Source: CAYSYM01 sp964435115 (GTDB lineage Bacteria; Chloroflexota; UBA6077; CF-72). From it: a stretch of 64,000 bases of DNA. The notes beneath the pieces were generated by a model. That model was not told the DNA's origin, made no database searches, and worked only from the letters and a program-made list of their open reading frames with translations. Shown one piece after another: positions 26,214-34,442 of this stretch (position 1 is the first letter of the stretch; the number at the start of each line of letters is the position of its first letter). The position numbers and the translations under genes are program-made. Where the stretch lies: NCBI GenBank assembly GCA_964435115.1, contig CAYSYM010000001.1, positions 114,142 to 178,141 of the forward strand. Reading direction: 5' to 3'.

Positions 26214-27088
26214 GATGGCTGTGCTCCTCCGTTCTTGCGCGCCGCCCGCAGCGCCCGCTCCACCAGGACGCCGGCGACGTCGCGGCGGTACTCGGCGCTG
26301 GCGTGCAGGTCGGAGTCGGGCTCGAGCCCCGCGGCCACCAGCCGCCCCACCTCGCGGAGGAGCCGGTCGCTCGGGACCTGCCCGCGCAGCGCGGCCTCGC
26401 CGGTGCGCCCGCGCACCGGCGAGGCACCCACGCCCGTCAGCGCCAGCCGGGCGTCCCGGCACCGGCCGTCCCCCGCCAGCACCAGCGCGGCGGCCACGCC
26501 GACGAGGGCGAAGTCGCCGTGCCGGCGGCTCAGCTCCAGGAACGCCGTCCCGGCGCCGGCCGGCAGGCCTGGCACCCGCACCTCTACGAGCAGCTCGTCC
26601 GGCTGCAGCGCTGTCGTGAGGTAGGTCAGGAAGAACGCGTCGGCGCCCAGCACGCGCTCGCCCGCACTGCTGCGCACGACGAGCTGCCCATCCAGCGCGG
26701 CGATGACGGCGGGCAGCTCCGCCGCCGGGTCGGCGTGGGCCAGACTCCCGCCGATCGTCCCGCGGTTGCGGATCTGGACGTGGCCGATGTGGGGCACGGC
26801 CTGCGCCAGCAGCGGCGCACGCTCGACCACCGCGTGGTCGCGTTCGAGCGCGCGCTGGCGCGTCATCGCCCCGATTGCCAGGCCCCCATCCCACGCCCGC
26901 ACGTAGGCCAGGTCCGCGATACGGTTCAGGTCGACCAGGTGGGCCGGGCGGGCCAGCCGGAAGTTGAGCAGCGGCACGAGGCTCTGGCCCCCAGCCAGCA
27001 CCTTCGCCTCGTCACCCAGCTCGGCGAGGAGGTCGAGCGCCTCTTCCAGGGCCGTCGGGGCGTGGTACTCAAACGGCGGTGGCTTCAT
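26210..27088 (-). CDS. coxM: Molybdenum hydroxylase FAD subunit (CoxM family), copy 1
   Basis: 292 aa from ATG 27088. FAD-binding motifs are AGGQSLVPLLNFRLARP and TIGGSLAHADPAAELP. The C-terminal CO-dehydrogenase flavoprotein domain has ALTGVGASPVRG. It accepts electrons from the FeS subunit and passes them to a physiological acceptor. The ATG overlaps the TGA of a 71-codon upstream ORF (ATGA) and the TGA overlaps coxS, so translation is probably coupled through all three frames. The ORF is open upstream to 27622, but the family N-terminus starts at MKPPPFEYHAP. Confidence 0.9.
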   Translation of the reverse strand: MKPPPFEYHAPTALEEALDLLAELGDEAKVLAGGQSLVPLLNFRLARPAHLVDLNRIADLAYVRAWDGGLAIGAMTRQRALERDHAVVERAPLLAQAVPHIGHVQIRNRGTIGGSLAHADPAAELPAVIAALDGQLVVRSSAGERVLGADAFFLTYLTTALQPDELLVEVRVPGLPAGAGTAFLELSRRHGDFALVGVAAALVLAGDGRCRDARLALTGVGASPVRGRTGEAALRGQVPSDRLLREVGRLVAAGLEPDSDLHASAEYRRDVAGVLVERALRAARKNGGAQPS

Positions 27089-27300
27089 GCTGGCCCTCCC
27101 CCACGCGCCGCACGCGTTCCGGCGACGGCAGGAGTGCGTTGACGTCGGGCGTCGAATGCGTCGGGGATAGCGTTGGCAGTCTGCGCCTGCGGCGTCTCCA
27201 TGCGCGGCAGCTCCGGGCGGGGGACATCCGCGGCCCAGGGCACGCGGTCGTCCATCAGACTCGCGTCCCGAAGCTGTCCGGGCGCGGTGCACTGCGCCAT
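27085..27300 (-). CDS. Candidate 71-aa leaderless ORF ahead of coxM
   Basis: ATG 27300 lies 8 nt downstream of a minus-strand TATAAT (27309-27314), the spacing expected of a leaderless transcript. The frame ends in TGA overlapping the coxM ATG (ATGA). The peptide opens MAQCTAPGQLRDASLMDD and is Pro/Arg-rich, without TM segment, signal peptide or known motif. It may be a small functional protein, a translational starter for coxM, or a chance ORF in GC-rich DNA. Promoter spacing at one end and stop overlap at the other argue for translation. Confidence 0.45.
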   Translation of the reverse strand: MAQCTAPGQLRDASLMDDRVPWAADVPRPELPRMETPQAQTANAIPDAFDARRQRTPAVAGTRAARGGGPA

Positions 27301-27308
27301 GCCGGGCG

Positions 27309-27320
27309 ATTATATATAGT
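27309..27320 (-). promoter_or_regulatory. AT-rich promoter/operator between coxMS operon and gntR
   Basis: ATTATATATAGT is near-palindromic (10 of 12 positions) and contains a minus-strand TATAAT at 27309-27314 placed 8 nt before ATG 27300. It lies in the 151-nt divergent region between the coxM-coxS operon and the GntR gene. GntR/FCD regulators commonly bind palindromes in such divergent regions. Binding here is a prediction. No -35 hexamer is apparent. Confidence 0.5.
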
Positions 27321-27451
27321 GAAGGATAACGCCCGCGCTGCGCAGCCGAAGAGGGGTCGGACGATGAGCCCGCCGGAGCTCGCGGGTCGCGTCGCGACAC
27401 TTCGGGCTGCGCCCTCGCTCGCGAACCTGCGCTCCGGAGGCGCCCACTGCG

Positions 27452-28222
27452 ATGACCTTGCGTACCACGGCGCCACCGCCAGACGGCAGCTCTCAGGCTG
27501 GTATCCCCGACCTGGGCGCGTTCGCCGAGGGGATCCGTGGGACATTCACCACGAAGCAGGACCTGGTCGCATCGCTGCTGCGCGAGGCCATCGTGAGCGG
27601 TGTCCTCAGACCCGGCCAGCACCTACGTCAGGAGGATGTTTCACGGCAGCTCGGGCTGAGCTGGACGCCCGTGCGCGAGGCGTTCCGCCTGCTGGAGGCG
27701 GAAGGTTGGCTCACCATCGAGCGACACCGTGGCGCGGTCGTACGACCGCTGTCGGTGGACGACTTCGAGGACATCTATCTGCTCCGCCTCGTGAATGAGC
27801 CGCTGGCAGCGCGCCTCAGCGCGGAACGCATGGATGAAGGAACGCTGGCCCGAATGCTGGCGCTCTCACGGCAGATGGGCCGGCTAGACCTCACCCGTGA
27901 CGACAGATGGCCGGCCTTTCTCCAGCTCGAGCGTGAGTTCCACGGCGCGCAGTACAGCGTGGCCGGCCGCCGACGCCTGTACGAGCTGGTCATGGGGCTG
28001 CGCGATGCAGCCGAGCGCTATCTGCGGGCGTCGATCGCGCTCTCCGACGAGCCAACCCACCACCGCCAGGTCCACGAAGCGCTGCTGGCGGCCTACCGCG
28101 CCCGCGACGGCGCGGCAGCCGAGGCCACCATGCGGTCCGCCCTCGAGCGGGTCCTCACCCGCATGCGGCCGCTGCTCGCCGAGGCGCTGGCGATGCCGAA
28201 GCCACCCGCGGTCGCGCGCTGA
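27452..28222 (+). CDS. GntR-family transcriptional regulator, FCD type
   Basis: 256 aa from ATG 27452 with GGAGG 11 nt upstream. An N-terminal winged helix follows 30 unstructured residues: LVASLLREAIVSGVLRPGQ, VSRQLGLSWTPVREAFRLLEAEGWL, RGAVVRPLS. A C-terminal all-helical FCD ligand-binding domain has the usual acidic/histidine positions (FHGAQYSVAG, HRQVHEALLAAYRARD). FCD regulators sense organic acids, often the pathway substrate. It is divergent from the coxM-coxS operon and followed by hyuA. It is the only transcription factor recognised in the island and the best candidate local regulator. Confidence 0.88.
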   Translation: MTLRTTAPPPDGSSQAGIPDLGAFAEGIRGTFTTKQDLVASLLREAIVSGVLRPGQHLRQEDVSRQLGLSWTPVREAFRLLEAEGWLTIERHRGAVVRPLSVDDFEDIYLLRLVNEPLAARLSAERMDEGTLARMLALSRQMGRLDLTRDDRWPAFLQLEREFHGAQYSVAGRRRLYELVMGLRDAAERYLRASIALSDEPTHHRQVHEALLAAYRARDGAAAEATMRSALERVLTRMRPLLAEALAMPKPPAVAR

Positions 28223-28279
28223 CTCCGCGTTCGGCAAGGACGAGGCCCCTCCCTCCGGCGCGCAGTCCCCGCCAGCGCC

Positions 28280-28308
28280 GGGGCGGCGACCGGCACGGTC
28301 GCCGCCCC
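28280..28308 (+). terminator. 13-bp perfect hairpin after gntR
   Basis: GGGGCGGCGACCG (28280-28292) pairs perfectly with CGGTCGCCGCCCC (28296-28308) around a 3-nt loop, 58 nt after the gntR stop. No U-tract follows, so intrinsic termination is uncertain, but the stem is very strong. It separates gntR from hyuA, which has its own AT-rich promoter box further down. Confidence 0.55.
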
Positions 28309-28526
28309 GATGGCGTCCCACCTCACTCGCGGGGTTGGTGAGACCTGGCACCGGTGCTGCTCCATGCCCTCTGCGCCTCCACGAGCCTCCGTTGCGCTCG
28401 CCCTCTGCCGCGCCCATGCGTCGTGGTCATGAGCTCGGCCCGGGTGGCCTGCCCCCACGTGCGCCGCACTCGGCACGGCGTCGAACGCGGAGCAGCGGCC
28501 CGGCCGGGCGGTGGCATGGCGACAGA

Positions 28527-28538
28527 TATAAATATAAT
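28527..28538 (+). promoter_or_regulatory. AT-rich promoter box of hyuA
   Basis: TATAAATATAAT offers two overlapping -10-like hexamers, the better being TATAAT at 28533-28538. Start of transcription would fall near 28545, about 8 nt before ATG 28553, giving an almost leaderless mRNA. No -35 hexamer is seen. It is one of the AT-rich boxes that precede several transcription units of this island. Confidence 0.55.
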
Positions 28539-28552
28539 ATGTGGCCGGGCCC

Positions 28553-30628
28553 ATGTACCGCCTCGGCGCCGACATTGGTGGCACCTTCACCGATCTGCTC
28601 CTGATCGACCAGGACGGGCGTGCTGTCTTTGGCAAGACCCTCACGACCCCCGGCGACCCCAGCCTGGCCGTCGAGACCGCGATACGCCAGGCGCTCGCGA
28701 GCGCGGCCGTCGCGCCTGGCGAGCGCGGCACCCTGGTGCACGGGACCACCCTCGTCACCAACGCGCTCATCGAGCGCACGGGGGCTCCGACTGCGCTGCT
28801 CGCGACCGAAGGGTTCCGTGACGCTATCGAGATCGGGCGCGAGCACCGCTACGCGCTGTACGACCTCAACCTCGATCTGCCGAGCCCGCTCGTCCCGCGC
28901 GAGCTGCGATTCGACGTGCCCGAGCGGATCGCCGCCGATGGCAGCGTCCTCGAGCCACTCGACGAAGCGTATGTCTGCCGCCTGGTCGCCGAACTGCGCG
29001 ACAACGGCATCACCGCCATCGCCGTCGCCTACCTCAACAGCTTCCGCACTCCAGTGCACGAGCGCCGCACCGCGGAATTGATCGCCCGGGTCGCGCCCGA
29101 GGTCGACGTGTCGCTCAGCTCTGAGGTGGTCGCTGAGATCCGGGAGTTCCAGCGCACCAGCACTACCGTGGCCAACGTCTACGTGCAGCGTCGAGTTGCC
29201 GGCTACCTGGCCGCGCTCCAGCAGCGCCTGGACCGGCTCGGGTTCGTGGGCAGCTTCTTCGTCATGCTCTCGAGTGGTGGGATCGCCACGCCGGCGACGG
29301 CGGCGCGCTTCCCGGTACGCCTGCTGGAGTCCGGGCCGGCGGCCGGCGCGCTGGCCGCGGCGCACCAGGGTGCCCGAGCGGGCTACCCGGACCTCCTGTC
29401 GTTCGATATGGGTGGCACCACCGCCAAGCTGTGCGCGGTCGAAGGCGGGCAACCGCTCAAGGTGCACGAGTTCGAGGTCGACCGTGTCTACCGCTTCCAC
29501 CGGGGCAGTGGCCTGCCAATCCGAATCCCGGTGATCGACATGATCGAGATCGGAGCAGGCGGCGGTAGCATCGCCCGTGTGGACGCGCTGGGGCTACTCA
29601 AGGTCGGCCCGGAGAGTGCCGGCGCGGACCCCGGCCCTGCCTGTTACGGGCAGGGTGGCACGCGGGCGACCGTGACGGACGCCGACCTCATCCTGGGCTA
29701 CCTTGACCCAGGCTACTTCCTGGGTGGCCAGATGCGGCTCGACATGGACGCCGCGCGTCGCGCGCTCGACGCGCTCGGCGAGCCCCTCGGGCTGAGCGCC
29801 GAGCAAGTGGCCTGGGGTATCCACCAGATTGTCAACGAGAACATGGCCAACGCCGCGCGGGCGCACCTGGGCGAGCGCGGCAAGGACCCGCGGCGCATGC
29901 CGCTGTTCGCCTTCGGCGGCGCCGGCCCGGTGCATGGCTACCGTGTGGCAGAGATCCTGCGCCTGCCAGCGCTGATCGCACCGTTCGGCGCCGGTGTCGG
30001 GTCGTCCTTCGGCCTGCTCGTCGCGCCACTCGCGTTCGACTTCGTGCGCAGTGCCTACAGCCGGCTCGATGACCTGGATTGGGGCTTCGTCAACGGTCTG
30101 CTCGACGATATGGCGGGCGAGGGCCGCACCGTGCTGGAGAGATCCGGCCTCTCTGCAAGCCAGATCCGCTACCAGCGCACGGCTGACATGCGTTTCGTCG
30201 GCCAGGGGCACGAGGTTTCGGTCCCACTACCCGACGGGACGCTCGAGGCGGGACATGCGCGGGCGATCACTCGGGCGTTCGACCGGGCGTATCGGCAGCT
30301 CTACGGACGTGCAGGCCCGGACGTGCCGCTGGAGGTGATCAACTGGCGCGTGGTCGCCAGCGGCCCGCAGCCCAGCCTGGACCTCCGGCCGCCGGGGGGT
30401 GGGGCGGGGCGGGGAGTGGCGCCGAAGGCGGCACGCCTGGCCTACTTCCCGGAGCTGGGTGGCTACGTGGAGACTCCCGTGTACGACCGGTACGCCCTCG
30501 GGCCCGGGACGAGGTTCTGCGGTCCGGCCATTGTCGAAGAGCGGGAGTCGACGCTCCTCGTAGGTCCTCGCGGCCGTGCGCACGTCGACGACTGGTTGAA
30601 CGTCACGGTGGAGTTCTCCGGTGCCTGA
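28553..30628 (+). CDS. hyuA: Hydantoinase/oxoprolinase subunit A
   Basis: 691 aa from ATG 28553; GTG 28541 is possible but would lie too close to the promoter box. The protein starts RLGADIGGTFTDLLL, an actin-like ATPase phosphate loop, with GTTLVTNALIERTG, DMGGTTAKLC and EIGAGGGSIARVD typical of the HyuA/oxoprolinase family. Members hydrolyse cyclic amides (hydantoins, 5-oxoproline, N-methylhydantoin) with ATP, or carboxylate ketones. The B subunit starts 8 nt before its end. It may open a lactam generated by the ring-hydroxylating enzymes nearby; substrate unproven. Confidence 0.9.
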   Translation: MYRLGADIGGTFTDLLLIDQDGRAVFGKTLTTPGDPSLAVETAIRQALASAAVAPGERGTLVHGTTLVTNALIERTGAPTALLATEGFRDAIEIGREHRYALYDLNLDLPSPLVPRELRFDVPERIAADGSVLEPLDEAYVCRLVAELRDNGITAIAVAYLNSFRTPVHERRTAELIARVAPEVDVSLSSEVVAEIREFQRTSTTVANVYVQRRVAGYLAALQQRLDRLGFVGSFFVMLSSGGIATPATAARFPVRLLESGPAAGALAAAHQGARAGYPDLLSFDMGGTTAKLCAVEGGQPLKVHEFEVDRVYRFHRGSGLPIRIPVIDMIEIGAGGGSIARVDALGLLKVGPESAGADPGPACYGQGGTRATVTDADLILGYLDPGYFLGGQMRLDMDAARRALDALGEPLGLSAEQVAWGIHQIVNENMANAARAHLGERGKDPRRMPLFAFGGAGPVHGYRVAEILRLPALIAPFGAGVGSSFGLLVAPLAFDFVRSAYSRLDDLDWGFVNGLLDDMAGEGRTVLERSGLSASQIRYQRTADMRFVGQGHEVSVPLPDGTLEAGHARAITRAFDRAYRQLYGRAGPDVPLEVINWRVVASGPQPSLDLRPPGGGAGRGVAPKAARLAYFPELGGYVETPVYDRYALGPGTRFCGPAIVEERESTLLVGPRGRAHVDDWLNVTVEFSGA

Positions 30629-32351
30629 GGCGCCCATCGACCCGGTCACGCTCGAGGTGATCTGGAATCGGCTCCTGTCGGTGGCCACCGAGCAGCAGGA
30701 CGCGCTCATGCGGACCGCCTTCAGCACCATCGTGCGTGAGAGCCAGGACCTGGCCTGCGGCCTGTTCGACTCCCGGGGCCGCATGGTTGCCCAGTCGATC
30801 AGCGGGACACCGGGGCATATCAACGCCATGGCCACGTCTATGCGCCACTTCCTGTCTGCCTATCCGCTGGAGACGCTGGCGCCTGGCGACGTGCTGATGA
30901 CCAACGACCCGTGGATGACCGCCGGCCAGATTAACGACATCACCATCACGACGCCCATCTTCGACGGTGACCGGCCGGTGGCGCTGTTTGCGAATACTTG
31001 CCACAGCGCCGACATTGGCGGCCGCATCCTCTCGGCCGAGGCGCGCGAGGTGTACGAGGAGGGGCTCCGCTTGCCAATCCTCAAGCTGTTCGACCAGGGC
31101 CGACCGAACGACGTGCTGCTGCGCATCGTCCGCGCGAACGTCCGCCAGCCGGACGAGGTGGTGGGCGATTTCTACGCGCAGGCGGCCAGCAACGACGCCG
31201 GCGGCCGCGCCTTGCTCGAGACCCTGCACGAGTTCGGCCTGGACAGCCTCGACCCGGTCGCCGACGAGATCATCGCGCGCTCGGAGGCGGTGGTCCGCCA
31301 GCACATTCGGGCGCTCCCTGATGGCGAGTGGCGGAGCGAGACGTGCAGCGACGGCTTCGACGAGCCAGTCGTCATCCGTTGCGCGGTGCGCATCGACGGC
31401 GATGAGATCCGGATCGACTTCGCCGGCTCGTCGCCGCAGAGCTCCCGCGGCATCAACGTCGTCCTCAACTACACGCACGCCTACGCCAGCTTCGCCGTCA
31501 AGGCGGCGATCTACCCGGAGGTACCGCACAACGAAGGCAGCTTCCGACCGGTGCACGTCGCCGCGCCGCCGGGCTGCATCCTCAACGCGCTCGACCCGGC
31601 GCCCGTAGCCAGCCGCCAGGCGGTTGGCCACTTCCTGCCGAGCGCCATCTTCGCGGCCCTGGCGGGCGCGCTGCCGGACCGCCTCGTTGCGCCCAGCGCC
31701 GACCCGATCTGGCTGAGCGTGTGGCGCGGGCAGGACCCGCCCTTCACCATGACGGTCTTCCAGGTCGGCGGCACTGGAGCCAGACCGACCAAGGACGGCC
31801 TGAACGCGGTCGGGTTCCCGAGCGGCGTGGCCGGGGTACCAGCCGAGGTGATCGAGAGCCTCTCGCCGCTGGTCATGCTCCGCCGTGAGCTCCGCCCGGA
31901 CTCCGGTGGGCCCGGCGTGCGGCGCGGCGGGCTCGGCCAGCTCACCACCTTCACCAGCCGCGGGGCAGGTCGCTGGAGCGTGAGCTGCATCGTCGACCGC
32001 ACGAAGTACCCGGCGCCCGGCCTGTTCGGCGGCGGGCCAGGGGCGACGGGGGAGGTCCTCCTGGACACGGGCGAGCGGCCCAACCCGAAGTCGCAGGTGG
32101 ACCTGCGACCGCACCAGGTGGTCCACCTGAACACACCGGGGGGCGGTGGCTACGGCGATCCGCTCGCGCGCGATCCCGAGCGCGTGCGCCGGGACGTGGT
32201 GGCGGGGTACATCACGGAGGAGGCCGCGGCCCGGGACTACGGAGTGGTGGTGCGCTACACCGGCTCCAGGGATGATCTGGTGCGCCTGTCGGACCGATGG
32301 GTGGTGGACGAGGATGCCACGCGCGTGCGCCGCGGGAGACGGGCGCCGTGA
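30621..32351 (+). CDS. hyuB: Hydantoinase/oxoprolinase subunit B
   Basis: 576 aa from GTG 30621, overlapping hyuA by 8 nt. It shows HyuB family features: IDPVTLEVIWNRLLSVATEQ at the N-terminus, GDVLMTNDPW, FANTCHSADIGG with likely metal-binding histidine and aspartate, and a C-terminal TPGGGGYGDPLARDPERVRRDV. It forms the A/B complex with HyuA. Its TGA overlaps the GTG of the SDR gene, so the three are one operon. Confidence 0.9.
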   Translation: MPEAPIDPVTLEVIWNRLLSVATEQQDALMRTAFSTIVRESQDLACGLFDSRGRMVAQSISGTPGHINAMATSMRHFLSAYPLETLAPGDVLMTNDPWMTAGQINDITITTPIFDGDRPVALFANTCHSADIGGRILSAEAREVYEEGLRLPILKLFDQGRPNDVLLRIVRANVRQPDEVVGDFYAQAASNDAGGRALLETLHEFGLDSLDPVADEIIARSEAVVRQHIRALPDGEWRSETCSDGFDEPVVIRCAVRIDGDEIRIDFAGSSPQSSRGINVVLNYTHAYASFAVKAAIYPEVPHNEGSFRPVHVAAPPGCILNALDPAPVASRQAVGHFLPSAIFAALAGALPDRLVAPSADPIWLSVWRGQDPPFTMTVFQVGGTGARPTKDGLNAVGFPSGVAGVPAEVIESLSPLVMLRRELRPDSGGPGVRRGGLGQLTTFTSRGAGRWSVSCIVDRTKYPAPGLFGGGPGATGEVLLDTGERPNPKSQVDLRPHQVVHLNTPGGGGYGDPLARDPERVRRDVVAGYITEEAAARDYGVVVRYTGSRDDLVRLSDRWVVDEDATRVRRGRRAP

Positions 32352-33115
32352 AGCTGGCGGGGCGCGTCGCTCTGGTCACCGGCGCCGCGACCGGGATTGG
32401 GCGGGCGACCGTGCTGCGGCTAGCCGCCGCAGGCATTGGCGGAGTGGCGATCAACTACCGCACGGCGCGGCAGGAAGCGGAGGCGCTGGCAGTCGAGGTG
32501 GCGAGCCACGGTGCAGCGGCGCTAGGCGTGCCAGCCGATATCCGGAACGACGACCAGGTGCGGCACATGGTGAACCGGGTGCGCGACCGTTTTGGACGCC
32601 TCGACGTGCTCGTCAACAACGCCGGCACCACCCACTGGGTACCCCTGGCCGACCTCGAGGCCCTCACCGACGGAATATGGGACGAGGTGCTGGACGTCAA
32701 CCTGAAAGGCGCCTACCGCTGCGTGCGCGCCGCAGCGCCGCTGCTGGCCGAGACGCATGGGACGGTGGTCAATGTGGCGTCGATCTCGGGCATCCTCGCC
32801 ACGACGACGATCTCCTCGCTCGCCTACGGCGCGGCGAAGGCGGCGCTGATCTACCTGACGCGGGGGCTGGCGGTGGCATTGGCACCCAACGTCCGCGTCA
32901 ACGCCGTCGCTCCCGCCTTCACCGACACGCGCTGGATGCACGAGCACTTTGGGGACGCGTACGAGGCGTGCGTCGCCGACGCAGCTACGAGCATCCCGCT
33001 GGGCCGCGTAGCAGCCCCCGAGGACATCGCCGACGCCATCCTCTCCCTGGTGAGCGGCAGCGACTTTGTCACCGGCCAGACGCTCGTGGTCGACGGCGGC
33101 CTAAGCCTGAGTTGA
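32348..33115 (+). CDS. Short-chain dehydrogenase/reductase
   Basis: 255 aa from GTG 32348 (GTGA overlap with hyuB). Classical SDR motifs are TGAATGIG (cofactor loop), NNAG, catalytic Ser-Tyr-Lys in SSLAYGAAKAA, and a C-terminal SDFVTGQTLVVDGGLSLS. The loop after the second strand (NYRTARQEAE) has Arg, suggesting NADP(H) preference. It would oxidise or reduce an alcohol/ketone intermediate in the hyuAB pathway. Exact substrate unknown. Confidence 0.88.
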   Translation: MKLAGRVALVTGAATGIGRATVLRLAAAGIGGVAINYRTARQEAEALAVEVASHGAAALGVPADIRNDDQVRHMVNRVRDRFGRLDVLVNNAGTTHWVPLADLEALTDGIWDEVLDVNLKGAYRCVRAAAPLLAETHGTVVNVASISGILATTTISSLAYGAAKAALIYLTRGLAVALAPNVRVNAVAPAFTDTRWMHEHFGDAYEACVADAATSIPLGRVAAPEDIADAILSLVSGSDFVTGQTLVVDGGLSLS

Positions 33116-33256
33116 GCGCTCTCGGTGAGGCCTCCAGTGCTGACGAGCAGGGGCGGAGGGGGAACACGCGGTCGTTCCGGGTGGGATAGAGCCGGGCTAC
33201 GGGTGCGCCCGCAACACCTCGGCGGACCGACTGCGTACCAGGACAAGGAGTGAAAT

Positions 33257-34270
33257 ATGGCACGAGCGCGCGTAGGGTTCGCGCTGGGCTACGGCAAGTT
33301 CGCCGACGCCCGGGAGATCGCCGAGCTGATGCACCAGGCGGAGGAGCGCGGATTCGAGATGGGCTTCTTCTCCGAGACGATCGAGTTGATGCGAGACTCG
33401 GTCACCGCGCTCGCCGCGATCGGCATGGCGACCACGCGGCTCGTCATCGGCGCGACGCAGATCGTGCGGTTGCGCAGCCCAATCCTCATGGCACAGACGC
33501 TGGCCAGCCTGGACGAACTGACGGGTGGGCGGATGATCCTGGCGCCCGGCGCCTGTACCAACAGCCACGCCCGAGTCCACGCGCTCCCCCCGGCCGATCC
33601 GGCCCAGACGCTGTGCGAGTGGGTCGAGGCGATGCGACTGATCCTGACCGGTGAGAAGGTATCGTATCGCGGCGCGCACGTGAGCTTCGACCATGTCGGG
33701 CTCGCCTGGAAGCCCGTTCGCACGTGCGTCCCGCTCTACATCCCGGCCACCAGCCGGACAGGGCTGCGGATCGCCGGTGAGATCGGCGACGGCGTGGTTC
33801 TCAACGCCGTGTGCTCGCCCGAGTACACCCACAATGCCCTCAAGATCGTCCGCGAGGCGGCGGAGAGGGCTGGGAGAGACTGGTCAAGGTTCCAAGTCTT
33901 GCAGATCGTCAACTGCTCCATCGAGGACACCCACGAGCAGGCGCTCGACGCGATCCGCTGGGAAGTAGCGACCAAGATGGACCCCGTGCAGATCCCGTTC
34001 ATCGCCAAGCCGAAGATGCGCGTCGGTGAGCCGTCTATCAAGGAGGCGGACCTGCCGCGCTTCGCCGAGGCGTACGAGCAGGGCGGGATGGAGGCGCTGG
34101 TCAAGGCGGTGCCGGACTCGTACGTTGAGGGCATGACGGCCAGCGGGACGCCCGACGAGGTGGTCGCGCGCGTAGAGCAGTACTGGGATGCGGGCGTGCA
34201 GCTAGCCCTGCTGCGACCGGCCGCACTCCACCAGACGCAGCGCCTGCTGGACCTCTTCGCTCAATGCTAG
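33257..34270 (+). CDS. LLM-class (F420-type) flavin-dependent oxidoreductase (second)
   Basis: 337 aa from ATG 33257, with AAGGAG about 8 nt upstream. Luciferase-like fold signatures are VGFALGYGKFADAREIAEL, FFSETIELM, GATQIVRLRSPILMAQTLASLDELTGGR, LAPGACTNSHAR, and GEIGDGVVLNAVCSPEY. It is more distant from the LLM enzyme at 23206 than a recent duplicate would be. It lies 141 nt after the SDR and before an AT-rich promoter box, and probably ends the hyuAB-SDR unit. It could be an F420-linked reductase or an FMN monooxygenase. Confidence 0.82.
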   Translation: MARARVGFALGYGKFADAREIAELMHQAEERGFEMGFFSETIELMRDSVTALAAIGMATTRLVIGATQIVRLRSPILMAQTLASLDELTGGRMILAPGACTNSHARVHALPPADPAQTLCEWVEAMRLILTGEKVSYRGAHVSFDHVGLAWKPVRTCVPLYIPATSRTGLRIAGEIGDGVVLNAVCSPEYTHNALKIVREAAERAGRDWSRFQVLQIVNCSIEDTHEQALDAIRWEVATKMDPVQIPFIAKPKMRVGEPSIKEADLPRFAEAYEQGGMEALVKAVPDSYVEGMTASGTPDEVVARVEQYWDAGVQLALLRPAALHQTQRLLDLFAQC

Positions 34271-34432
34271 CGCGCCATGCGACTGCGGCGGCGCACGGTG
34301 TGCCGCTGGGCGATCTCCCCGAGCGAGAGTCCCCGGACCTCTGGCCGTTTCTGAGCGGGCTCGCACCAGGCAGTGGGGGCCGTTCACGTGGTGTGCAGCG
34401 GCTCCGTGTCGCACGCGCAGCCGCTGCGCCGC

Positions 34433-34441
34433 CGTATATAT
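34433..34441 (+). promoter_or_regulatory. AT-rich box upstream of coxS2
   Basis: CGTATATAT stands out in GC-rich DNA 67 nt before the coxS start and 2 nt before an ATG (34443). TATATA at 34435-34440 could be a -10, with transcription starting near 34447. In that case the ATG at 34443 would be missed. It resembles the other AT-rich boxes of the island but is the least like TATAAT. Confidence 0.4.
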
Positions 34442-34442
34442 C

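Noticed and set aside
28280..28308. Intrinsic terminator with certainty after gntR
   Set aside because: The stem is perfect but no U-tract follows, so it is listed only as a probable terminator.
30603..32126. A 507-codon minus-strand ORF opposite hyuB
   Set aside because: Antisense shadow of hyuB with His/Arg/Val-rich non-protein-like composition.
32146..33189. A 347-codon frame overlapping the hyuB end and the SDR gene
   Set aside because: It is a shifted-frame shadow of the SDR, with Arg-rich composition and no motif.
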